From: an uncultured Prevotellaceae bacterium
Lineage (GTDB): Bacteria; Bacteroidota; Bacteroidia; Bacteroidales; Bacteroidaceae
Assembly: GCA_946407325.1 (NCBI GenBank)
Contig: CAMJNN010000015.1
Span: 1-19,994 of the forward strand
Direction: 5' to 3'
DNA: 19,994 bases
Below are positions 13,875-19,994 of the stretch, one piece after another. Within the stretch, counting starts at the first letter, position 1. Each line of letters opens with the position of its first letter. The notes under the pieces are model-generated. The model had not been told where the DNA came from. It did not search any database and worked only from the letters and a program-made list of their open reading frames with translations. The position numbers were made by a program, and so were the translations under genes.

Positions 13875-14537
13875 ATGAAAGAGAAGTTATTAGGTTTATT
13901 TTTGGTTTCTTTCTTCTTTCTACCGTCAATGGCGGAAGATATTACTGGCATAGTATTAAAGAATGGCAAGCCCAAGAAAGGTATCAACGTATGGTTGAAG
14001 AAGGCTGATAGGGCGGTGGATACAGATAAGGATGGAAAGTTTTACTTCTTTGATGTTGCTGAAGATGACACATTGTTAGTTACAGCAGGACCAAGGGCTG
14101 ATGCTGAGTTCCCTGTGGGTGACATGAAAGACATCACAGTAAATTTAGAAAAAAAAGACTTTGTGGTGAGTGACGGGACAAGTGAACAGCGTCTTCCTTA
14201 TATTATGGCCCCACTTCCAAAACCCAGTGATGGAGTGACCCACGAAATGATTATGCGCTCAGGGCTGCGTTCCGTCGCAGAAATACTGAAAAGTTACATG
14301 ACTGGTGTGATTGTCTCTACAGAAGGAGGCACTACCAAGGTGATGGTGCGTGGTATCAATTCCATCAATTCGAGTACCGAACCATTGGTGGTGCTTGATG
14401 GTATGGCTCTTCAGGGAGTGGACATCGAGAACTTGGTGCCAGTGGAAGAAATTGCGCTTATCAAAGTTAACAAAGACGGCTCAGGCTATGGTGTTCGTGG
14501 TGCCAATGGTGTGATTGAAATAACAACCCGTAAATAA
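13875..14537 (+). CDS. Stand-alone TonB-receptor plug protein with carboxypeptidase-like N-domain
   Basis: A 220-residue exported protein. A signal peptide (about 1-20, ending PSMA) is followed by a CarboxypepD_reg-like beta domain (about 22-95: ITGIVLKNGKPKKGINVWL, DTDKDGKFYF) and a TonB-dependent-receptor plug domain (about 123-219) resembling SusC: SVAEILKSYMTGVIV, VMVRGINSINSSTEPLVVLDG, and the ending GYGVRGANGVIEITTRK. In SusC-type receptors this ending leads straight into the barrel, but here the frame stops and the next ATG overlaps the stop codon, so this is not a recent frameshift. A plug without barrel cannot itself be a channel. Acting as a partner for the adjacent thioredoxin or as an interaction module is inference. 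Confidence 0.85.
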   Translation: MKEKLLGLFLVSFFFLPSMAEDITGIVLKNGKPKKGINVWLKKADRAVDTDKDGKFYFFDVAEDDTLLVTAGPRADAEFPVGDMKDITVNLEKKDFVVSDGTSEQRLPYIMAPLPKPSDGVTHEMIMRSGLRSVAEILKSYMTGVIVSTEGGTTKVMVRGINSINSSTEPLVVLDGMALQGVDIENLVPVEEIALIKVNKDGSGYGVRGANGVIEITTRK

Positions 14538-15613
14538 TGAATCGCTGGTTTTGGCTCATAGGTGCTTTGCTGCTTAGTCTGAGGACTATGGCACAAGACG
14601 AGGTGGTAAACTATTCCATCAGTGGCACTGTGCCAGCGGGTGTAACCTCGGTTTTTCTGCATACCTTACGCAATGAACCAATAGATACAGCTCAAGTGGA
14701 AAACGGTAGGTTCCAGTTTTCAGGAGCTTTGCGATTGAATACCTTTGTCACTTTGGTGGATAATGGTACTGACCTGCCTGTTAACATGATTATTGATGGT
14801 ACTCCTGTTGAGGTGAATATGGAACGTAGTGTGATGAAAGGCTCCAAACTCAATGAGCGATTGAATAAAGCCGATCGTCAGATTACTGACCTCACCATTG
14901 ACTATATGCAGGATCAGATGGAATATGCGCAGGTGGGACAAGGACAGGTTGAGTTGCGCGATTCTCTACGCAGGGTGATGAATGCCTCCTATAATAAAGT
15001 GGTGGTGGAGATGAAGAATGTGATTCGTGCCAATTCTGATAATGTGATTCCTGCTCTTTACCTCTCTCAGATCTATAATACTCTCACTATTGATGAACTG
15101 AAAGAGTATCTCAATGAAGATCATGCCTATGCTGCTCATCCGCTTTGTGTGGGTGCTTGGCGTATGCTGAACCATCATGAGAAAACGAATATCGGTACCC
15201 GCTTTACTGATTTGATAGAGGCTGATACAGCTGGTGTGAGTCACCGGCTCAGCGAATATGTGGGCAAGGGCAATTATGTGCTGATTGACTTTTGGGCAAG
15301 TTGGTGTGCCCCTTGTATGTTGGAGATGGACAATGTAAAGGCCGTTTATCAGAAGTACCATGAGAAGGGTTTCGAGATTGTGGGCCTTTCGTTCGACCGT
15401 GGTCGTCAGTCGTGGATCAATGCTATCATTAACCATAAGCTCAACTGGATTCATCTGAGTGACCTCAAATACTGGAACAGCGAAGCTTCTATTGTCTATG
15501 GCATCAGCTCGATTCCCGCCAACATCCTGTTGGATGGCAATGGCATCATTATAGCCACCGATTTACGTGGGGAAGAGCTTAGCAGGAAATTGCGACAAAT
15601 TTATAGATATTGA
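14537..15613 (+). CDS. TlpA-like periplasmic thioredoxin with DUF4369-type N-domain
   Basis: A 358-residue exported protein with a signal peptide ending TMAQ (about residue 20). Residues about 25-110 resemble DUF4369 (beta-rich: YSISGTVPAG, PIDTAQVENGRFQFSG), then an all-helical middle, then a thioredoxin domain (about 225-358) with the active site WCAPC (CAPC at 257-260) and a cis-proline at SSIP (P327). In Bacteroidota such AhpC/TSA-TlpA proteins act as periplasmic disulfide reductases or isomerases; the client is unknown. The ATG overlaps the last base of the upstream stop (TAATG), so it is coupled to the plug-domain protein, pointing to joint function. No strong hairpin follows, only a T-run just after the stop. 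Confidence 0.9.
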   Translation: MNRWFWLIGALLLSLRTMAQDEVVNYSISGTVPAGVTSVFLHTLRNEPIDTAQVENGRFQFSGALRLNTFVTLVDNGTDLPVNMIIDGTPVEVNMERSVMKGSKLNERLNKADRQITDLTIDYMQDQMEYAQVGQGQVELRDSLRRVMNASYNKVVVEMKNVIRANSDNVIPALYLSQIYNTLTIDELKEYLNEDHAYAAHPLCVGAWRMLNHHEKTNIGTRFTDLIEADTAGVSHRLSEYVGKGNYVLIDFWASWCAPCMLEMDNVKAVYQKYHEKGFEIVGLSFDRGRQSWINAIINHKLNWIHLSDLKYWNSEASIVYGISSIPANILLDGNGIIIATDLRGEELSRKLRQIYRY

Positions 15614-15633
15614 TTTTTTTTCTTCAAAAAAGG

Positions 15634-15664
15634 TTTGATAAATAAATATTATTGTCTAACTTTG
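15634..15664 (+). promoter_or_regulatory. Promoter of the DUF2582 gene
   Basis: TTTG (15634-15637), 19-base spacer, TAACTTTG (15657-15664), matching the consensus in every defined position. The ATG is 41 bases downstream of the box. Confidence 0.75.
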
Positions 15665-15704
15665 AGGTGTAACTATAAACATTACACTTAAAACAAATAC
15701 TGCT

Positions 15705-15923
15705 ATGAAGAAGGATGATATAGGTACAAATGCGGGATTGGTTTGGCGCACACTCTTCTACAAAGGGAATAAGGCCACATTTAATGAGTTGTTACAAGAC
15801 ACTGGACTAAATGCCATTGATCTTTCATCGGCCATAGGATGGTTGGCTCGAGAAGACAAAGTTGAGTTCTTCTACGAAAATGACGAAGAGTTTATTGACG
15901 TTTACAGGGATAGCTACTTTTAG
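15705..15923 (+). CDS. Winged-helix protein, DUF2582 family
   Basis: A 72-residue protein starting MKKDDIGTNAGLVWRTL. It matches the small winged-helix DUF2582 proteins common in Bacteroidales: NAGLVWRTL opening helix, then LLQDTGLNAIDLSSAIGWLAREDKVEF as the helix-turn-helix, and an acidic C-terminal wing (ENDEEFIDVY). It may bind DNA, but no target or function is established. It is transcribed alone: own promoter, and a terminator hairpin that includes its last codons and stop. Confidence 0.88.
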   Translation: MKKDDIGTNAGLVWRTLFYKGNKATFNELLQDTGLNAIDLSSAIGWLAREDKVEFFYENDEEFIDVYRDSYF

Positions 15924-15938
15924 CTATCCTTTTTTTTG
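15907..15938 (+). terminator. Terminator overlapping the end of the DUF2582 gene
   Basis: A 9-bp perfect stem GGATAGCTA / TAGCTATCC (15908-15916 with 15921-15929; extended by a G-T pair), loop CTTT, and eight T's. The stop codon TAG (15921-15923) is the first part of the 3' arm. Confidence 0.92.
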
Positions 15939-15961
15939 TTTAGAATAATTGTTTTTCTAAA
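15939..15961. repeat. Inverted repeat upstream of the porin promoter
   Basis: TTTAGAA (15939-15945) and TTCTAAA (15955-15961) are exact reverse complements, 9 bases apart. AT-rich and short; a regulatory role is possible but unproven. Confidence 0.35.
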
Positions 15962-15988
15962 TAAAAGATAAGTTTTTTGCCGATTGTT

Positions 15989-16020
15989 TTTGTCTATCTG
16001 ATAGATTTGTACTATTTTTG
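15989..16020 (+). promoter_or_regulatory. Promoter of the porin/symporter operon with palindrome in the spacer
   Basis: TTTG (15989-15992), 20-base spacer, TATTTTTG (16013-16020). The palindrome TCTATC-T-GATAGA (15993-16005) fills the spacer directly after the -33 box, where a bound protein would block RNA polymerase. Confidence 0.65.
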
Positions 16021-16060
16021 CTGCCGCTAAGGAATAAGATAGTATAAATATTATGACAAA

Positions 16061-17146
16061 ATGAAAGGCAAGATTAGTAAGTTTAGACTGCTGGCAGTGG
16101 CGATGATGTTGACCACAAGTATTTTTGCCATGGCTCAACAGTCATCAGGTGAAACCGACTGGATGAAGGATTTTACCTCTCGAATCACTCTAAATGGCTA
16201 TGCACAGGCTGGATGGAGTTATCAAAACCCCAACGGCAAAGGCCAGAATTCCTTTAATTTGAAACGTACCCTGCTTTGGGCAAAGGCAAGGATTACTGAT
16301 AGATGGTCGTTCTTGTTTATGCACGACTTCTCAAGTGTGGTGCAGGAGTTCTATACAGACTTCCGTGTGACAAAGGGTAACGAGATAACCATTCGATTGG
16401 GACAGTTTAAGCATTCTTTTTCGATGGAGAACCCGATGTCTCCTACGCAGTTGGAGCTAATAGATGTTTATTCGCAGGCGGTACTCTATCTTGCTGGTGA
16501 GGGCCCTGACCCTTTGAATGGTGTGAATTATGGTCGTGATATGGGTATTGAGGTGTATGGAGATCTGCTCGAAGGTAAGTTGCATTACGAACTTGCTCTG
16601 ATGAGCGGACAGGGTATCAACCGCAAGGACTTAAATAAACAAAAGGATTTTATCGCTAAACTGGAAGTGCGCCCTGTTGAAGGACTAAGACTGGTGGCAT
16701 CTGGTTATATTGGCAAAGGTCATGCAGTGGGTACTGCTGCTTGGAACCCAGATATCCAAATAGGTGACAACTACAAGCGCAACCGCTATAGCGTAGGCGC
16801 TGAATATAAGAGCAAAGCCTATACAGGTAGTAAATATAAGGAAGCACGACCTGCTTCGATCCGTGCAGAATGGTTGGGCGGCGAAGACGGTGAGGTGGGC
16901 TCACGTGGTGGATATATCACCACCAGCATCCCCGTGGTGGATGCTCTTGATGTGGTGGCAAGCGCCGAGACCTACGACCGTAATACCAAAGTGGACGGAT
17001 GGGATCAAACTAATTTCACCATCGGACTGCAATACTGGTTCTATAAGAAGTGCCGTTTGCAGTTGCAGTACACCCGTTGTCTATTGGGTAAACAATTAGG
17101 TAAAGATTATAATTGGCTTCAAGCACAAGTGCAAGTAGCATTCTAA
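16061..17146 (+). CDS. OprO/P-type porin
   Basis: A 361-residue outer membrane barrel protein. A signal peptide (about 1-25, ending AMAQ) is followed by beta strands typical of the phosphate-selective porin O/P family: ITLNGYAQAGW, RTLLWAKARITDRWSFLFMHDF, RLGQFKHSFSMENPMSP, GRDMGIEVYGDL, and a C-terminal strand ending QVQVAF. The family name comes from Pseudomonas OprP/OprO; in Bacteroidota the substrate is often not phosphate, so specificity should not be assumed. Four bases separate it from a sodium-driven symporter, suggesting outer and inner membrane steps for one solute. It has its own promoter with an operator-like palindrome. Confidence 0.87.
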   Translation: MKGKISKFRLLAVAMMLTTSIFAMAQQSSGETDWMKDFTSRITLNGYAQAGWSYQNPNGKGQNSFNLKRTLLWAKARITDRWSFLFMHDFSSVVQEFYTDFRVTKGNEITIRLGQFKHSFSMENPMSPTQLELIDVYSQAVLYLAGEGPDPLNGVNYGRDMGIEVYGDLLEGKLHYELALMSGQGINRKDLNKQKDFIAKLEVRPVEGLRLVASGYIGKGHAVGTAAWNPDIQIGDNYKRNRYSVGAEYKSKAYTGSKYKEARPASIRAEWLGGEDGEVGSRGGYITTSIPVVDALDVVASAETYDRNTKVDGWDQTNFTIGLQYWFYKKCRLQLQYTRCLLGKQLGKDYNWLQAQVQVAF

Positions 17147-17150
17147 AGTT

Positions 17151-18671
17151 ATGGTTATAAAAGTTTTATTGACGATTATTTTTCTGGCTGTGATGATTGG
17201 TGTGGGTCTATATACCCGCAAGCAAGCCAGTAGTGTAGAAGGTTTCGTATTGGGCGGTCGTGCTGTAGGTCCGTGGCTGACGGCATTCGCTTTTGGTACA
17301 AGTTATTTCTCAGCCGTAGTGTTTGTAGGCTACGCAGGTCAGTTCGGATGGAAATACGGACTTTCGTCGGCATGGATAGGTGTTGGTAACGCCGTGATTG
17401 GCTCTTTGTTGGCGTGGCTCCTATTAGGTAGAAAAACCAAACTGATGACACAGCATATCGAGAGTCGCACAATGCCCGATTTCTTTGGTACCCGTTTTGC
17501 CGACCAAGGTTTGCGCGTAGCTGCCTCCATTATTGCTTTTGTGTTTCTGATTCCCTATACCGCAGGTGTGTATAAAGGTATCTCCACATTGTTTGAGATG
17601 GGTTTCGGTATCCCTTATGAGTATTGTGTGATTATTATGGCTATCCTCACAGCTGTCTATGTGATATTGGGTGGATACAAAGCAACGGCAATGAACGATT
17701 TTATCCAAGGCATCATCATGCTTTTTGGTATCGTGGCAGTGATTGTTGCTGTGATTGTTGCTCAGGGTGGATTATCTGAAGCAGTATCCAAACTTTCTGT
17801 GCTCCCTGCTGATGGCAGTACCGAACCTGGTTCCGGTGGATTTACCTCGCTGTTCGGTCCTGATCCTTGGGGATTGCTTGGAGTGGTAGTACTTACTTCA
17901 TTGGGTACGATGGGTTTACCACAGATGGTAGGTAAATTCTATTCCATCACCGACGAGAGTGCTATTAAGCGTGGCACTGTTATTTCAACCATCTTTGCCT
18001 TTATCGTGGCTGGTGGCTGCTATTTCTTAGGCGGTTTCGGACGTCTTTACGAACCTGTGGTGGAGAACGGCAAGATAGCTTTCGACTCGATTGTGCCTGC
18101 TATGTTGGTGACCTTGCCCGATGTACTGATTGCCCTCGTGGTACTTTTAGTGCTCTCAGCTTCAATGTCAACACTTGCATCATTGGTACTTACCTCTTCT
18201 AGTACAATGACGCTCGATCTGATTTATCGTGACAAGAAATCACTTCCAGGTGAGGTGGAAGAGGGTGCTATCGATGATATCGTGTCTGAAAAGATAGAAC
18301 GTCGCAAGGTGGTGGTGATGCGTGTGTTGATTATGTTCTTTATTGCCATTTCTTTGTTGATAGCCCTTAATCCTCCTACATTCATCGCTCAGCTGATGGG
18401 TATCTCTTGGGGTGCTTTGGCGGGTGCCTTCTTGGCTCCTTTCATGCTAGGTCTCTACTCTCGTAGTGTTACTACCGCTTCTGTATGGGCTTGTTTCATC
18501 TGGGGCGTAGGCCTTACGGTAGTCAATATGCTGATGGGTAATCCTATCAATCCAATCAACTGTGGTGCTATCGCTATGGTGGGCGGCTTCCCTGTGGTAT
18601 GGATAGTAAGTCTCTTTACCAAGAAGTTGCCGAAGAACGTAGTAGATACTATTTTCGAGTGCTATAAGTAA
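17151..18671 (+). CDS. Sodium:solute symporter (SSS family)
   Basis: A 506-residue inner membrane protein with about 13 transmembrane helices and the SSS family features: VGLYTRKQASSVEGFVLGGR after the first helix, PWLTAFAFGTSYFSAVVFVGYAGQFGWKYG, the GGYKATAMNDFIQGIIM segment, GTMGLPQMVGKFYS, and the SASMSTLASLVLTSSSTMTLDLI helix that carries Na+-site serines and threonines. The substrate cannot be named from sequence; proline/PutP-like and other organic acid or sugar transporters share these features. It is placed four bases after the porin stop, so it is translated from the same mRNA. The length is normal for the family. Confidence 0.92.
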   Translation: MVIKVLLTIIFLAVMIGVGLYTRKQASSVEGFVLGGRAVGPWLTAFAFGTSYFSAVVFVGYAGQFGWKYGLSSAWIGVGNAVIGSLLAWLLLGRKTKLMTQHIESRTMPDFFGTRFADQGLRVAASIIAFVFLIPYTAGVYKGISTLFEMGFGIPYEYCVIIMAILTAVYVILGGYKATAMNDFIQGIIMLFGIVAVIVAVIVAQGGLSEAVSKLSVLPADGSTEPGSGGFTSLFGPDPWGLLGVVVLTSLGTMGLPQMVGKFYSITDESAIKRGTVISTIFAFIVAGGCYFLGGFGRLYEPVVENGKIAFDSIVPAMLVTLPDVLIALVVLLVLSASMSTLASLVLTSSSTMTLDLIYRDKKSLPGEVEEGAIDDIVSEKIERRKVVVMRVLIMFFIAISLLIALNPPTFIAQLMGISWGALAGAFLAPFMLGLYSRSVTTASVWACFIWGVGLTVVNMLMGNPINPINCGAIAMVGGFPVVWIVSLFTKKLPKNVVDTIFECYK

Positions 18672-18709
18672 GGCTTCATCATATAAACATAGATTTCGTG
18701 TTATTGCTT

Positions 18710-19393
18710 ATGACAATACAAGAAGCTATAGAAGCAAGACATAGTGTAAGGGCTTATAAAGAACAACCGCTGGCAGAAGAGATTGTAAAAGAACTTCAAG
18801 AGAAGATTGCCGACCTGAATGAGAAGGGCCAGTTGCACATGCAATTGATTCTGAACGAACCACGTGCTTTCAAGGGTGTGTTTGCTTATGGAAAGTTCTT
18901 TGGAGTTAACAACTATATTGTGGTGGCTGGTCAGAAGAGTGATGACTTGGACGAGCGTGTTGGTTATTTCGGGGAACAGCTGGTGTTGTTTGCCCAAACC
19001 CTTGGGTTGAATACATGTTGGGTAGGACTTAGTTATACTAAGATCCCAGGAACCTATGTGCTTGGCGATGGAGAGAAGATTGCATGCTATATTGCCATAG
19101 GTTATGGTGAGACACAAGGCGTTTGTCATAAGATTAAGACAGTAGAACAAGTAAGTAATATAAATGACACTACTCCTATATGGTTTAAGAAGGGAGTGGA
19201 GGCGGCTTTATTGGCTCCTACAGCCGTGAACCAACAAAAATTTTCGTTTGAATACAAAGGTATGAAGGATGGACGCCATCAAGTGTTGGCCAAGAAAGGA
19301 TTCTCTATGATTGGCTATACACAGATGGATGTAGGCATTGCCAAGTGTCATTTTGAAATCGGGGCAGGAAAGGAAAATTTTGAGTGGGTGTGA
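18710..19393 (+). CDS. Nitroreductase family protein
   Basis: A 227-residue flavoprotein-like protein starting MTIQEAIEARHSVRAYKEQPL; the R-x-S-x-R pattern (R10, S12, R14) is the N-terminal FMN-phosphate contact of nitroreductases. Later segments GYFGEQLVLFAQTLGLNTCWVG, ACYIAIGYGE and LAPTAVNQQKFSFEY fit the larger putative nitroreductase group (about 220 residues) of Bacteroidota and Clostridia. An in-frame GTG at 18698 would add four hydrophobic residues, but the ATG at 18710 fits the family start. It lies 38 bases after the symporter with no strong promoter, so it probably reads through from that operon. The physiological substrate is unknown. Confidence 0.88.
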   Translation: MTIQEAIEARHSVRAYKEQPLAEEIVKELQEKIADLNEKGQLHMQLILNEPRAFKGVFAYGKFFGVNNYIVVAGQKSDDLDERVGYFGEQLVLFAQTLGLNTCWVGLSYTKIPGTYVLGDGEKIACYIAIGYGETQGVCHKIKTVEQVSNINDTTPIWFKKGVEAALLAPTAVNQQKFSFEYKGMKDGRHQVLAKKGFSMIGYTQMDVGIAKCHFEIGAGKENFEWV

Positions 19394-19423
19394 TGCTCCG
19401 CAGCCTATTTGCCCACGCAGAAT

Positions 19424-19994
19424 CTACTTTCCGACGCAGAAGTGACTGAAAATGAATTGTAAGGTGTCATCAGTGGTTACCTCGCCAACAATGTCGCTGA
19501 GGTGATGGATGCACTCACGAATATCTTGTGCGAGAAAATCTCCACTAAGGTTGACTTCCATACCTTGCTGTACTCGGCGAATAGCTCCGAGGGCAAGGGT
19601 CAGTGCCTCGTAATGACGGGCGTTGGTGACAATAACATCTCCCTGTGAGATCTCAGGCAAATGGGCACTCTCAACCAACAGGGCTCGCAATTCATCCAAA
19701 TGGGTTCCTTTTTTAGCTGAGATGGCAATATGTTGACAACTTGATGGTGGGGTAGGTTGGTCAACCGACAAATCTTCTTTATTATAAACCAAAATTAGTT
19801 GCTTGTCTTTGCAATGGGGCAGAATCTGAGCCTGAAGATTAGCAAACTGACGTTCAGCACAAGTGGCATCCAGCATCCATAACACTATGCTGGCTTGGTC
19901 AATCTTCTGGAAAGTACGCTCGATGCCCATGTTTTCAATGGTATCAGTAGTCTGACGAATACCTGCTGTGTCGATGAAGCGGAAAGTAATACCT
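19424..19994 (-). CDS. mnmE: MnmE (TrmE) tRNA modification GTPase, partial (5' end outside window)
   Basis: MnmE, with MnmG, installs the carboxymethylaminomethyl or aminomethyl group on U34 of certain tRNAs. The frame enters from the right edge and is open to a TAG at 19424-19426. It includes the second half of the G domain: G3 DTAG (19961-19972) in FRFIDTAGIRQTTDTIENMGIERT, G4 NKED in LVYNKEDL, a likely G5 SAKKG, and the C-terminal helical domain ending HFCVGK, the invariant CxGK tail with its catalytic cysteine. The internal ATG at 19930 is not the start, because the family sequence continues upstream of it. It converges on the nitroreductase gene, 30 bases apart, with no terminator that I can see between them. 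Confidence 0.97.
   Translation of the reverse strand, partial: GITFRFIDTAGIRQTTDTIENMGIERTFQKIDQASIVLWMLDATCAERQFANLQAQILPHCKDKQLILVYNKEDLSVDQPTPPSSCQHIAISAKKGTHLDELRALLVESAHLPEISQGDVIVTNARHYEALTLALGAIRRVQQGMEVNLSGDFLAQDIRECIHHLSDIVGEVTTDDTLQFIFSHFCVGK

Noticed and set aside
16053..16064. Mini-frame ATG ACA AAA TGA overlapping the porin start codon
   Set aside because: Three codons, likely by chance in an A-rich leader; no sign of a leader-peptide function.
19394..19423. Terminator between the nitroreductase and mnmE genes
   Set aside because: The 30-base gap shows no stable hairpin and no T-run on either strand.

Overview
The window looks like chromosomal DNA of a Bacteroidota (Bacteroidales) bacterium, most likely a Prevotella/Segatella-type gut or oral species. 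The clues are promoters of the Bacteroidota form (TTTG or TTG, 18-20 bases, then TAnnTTTG) in front of most transcription units, a fused FeoA-FeoB iron transporter, an M56 protease fused to a TonB C-terminal domain, Mfa/fimbrillin-like, DUF4468 and DUF4369-TlpA proteins, and lipoproteins whose signal cysteine is followed by Ser-Asp-Asp. Genus is an inference; the phylum is well supported.

Layout, left to right. (1) 1-834, minus: start-proximal part of tilS, running off the left edge. (2) 977-3717, plus: ferrous iron operon, feoAB plus a small Cys-rich membrane partner, followed by a tRNA-Cys with its own promoter and terminator. (3) 4038-5729, plus: BlaR1-like M56/TonB sensor protease and a BlaI/MecI-type repressor, with a palindrome inside the promoter and a hairpin between the genes. 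(4) 5901-9164, plus: two-gene surface lipoprotein operon, a triple BIG2 Ig-like protein and a fimbrillin/LRR/M64-peptidase composite. (5) 9208-10692, minus: DUF4468 protein and a small basic protein, converging on the M64 operon at a shared terminator. (6) 10920-12308, plus: FadL/OmpP1-type outer membrane protein, divergent from the DUF4468 gene; the shared intergenic region carries a perfect 10-bp inverted repeat. (7) 12457-13814, plus: queuosine operon, a YhhQ-type precursor transporter and queC, preceded by a leader that can fold as a preQ1-I-like pseudoknot. (8) 13875-15613, plus: a stand-alone TonB-receptor plug protein without barrel, overlapping a TlpA-like thioredoxin. (9) 15705-15923, plus: DUF2582 winged-helix protein with a terminator across its stop codon. 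(10) 16061-19393, plus: OprO/P-type porin, sodium:solute symporter and a nitroreductase. (11) 19424-19994, minus: C-terminal part of mnmE, running off the right edge.

Three loci concern tRNA function (tilS, mnmE, queC with its transporter) and several others the cell envelope. I see no transposase, integrase, phage gene or CRISPR array, and nearly all genes are intact and tightly packed. The points most worth a second look are the candidate preQ1 riboswitch, the M64 composite lipoprotein with an HExxxH spacing, the plug-only TonB protein, and the M56/BlaI pair with its operator-like palindrome.
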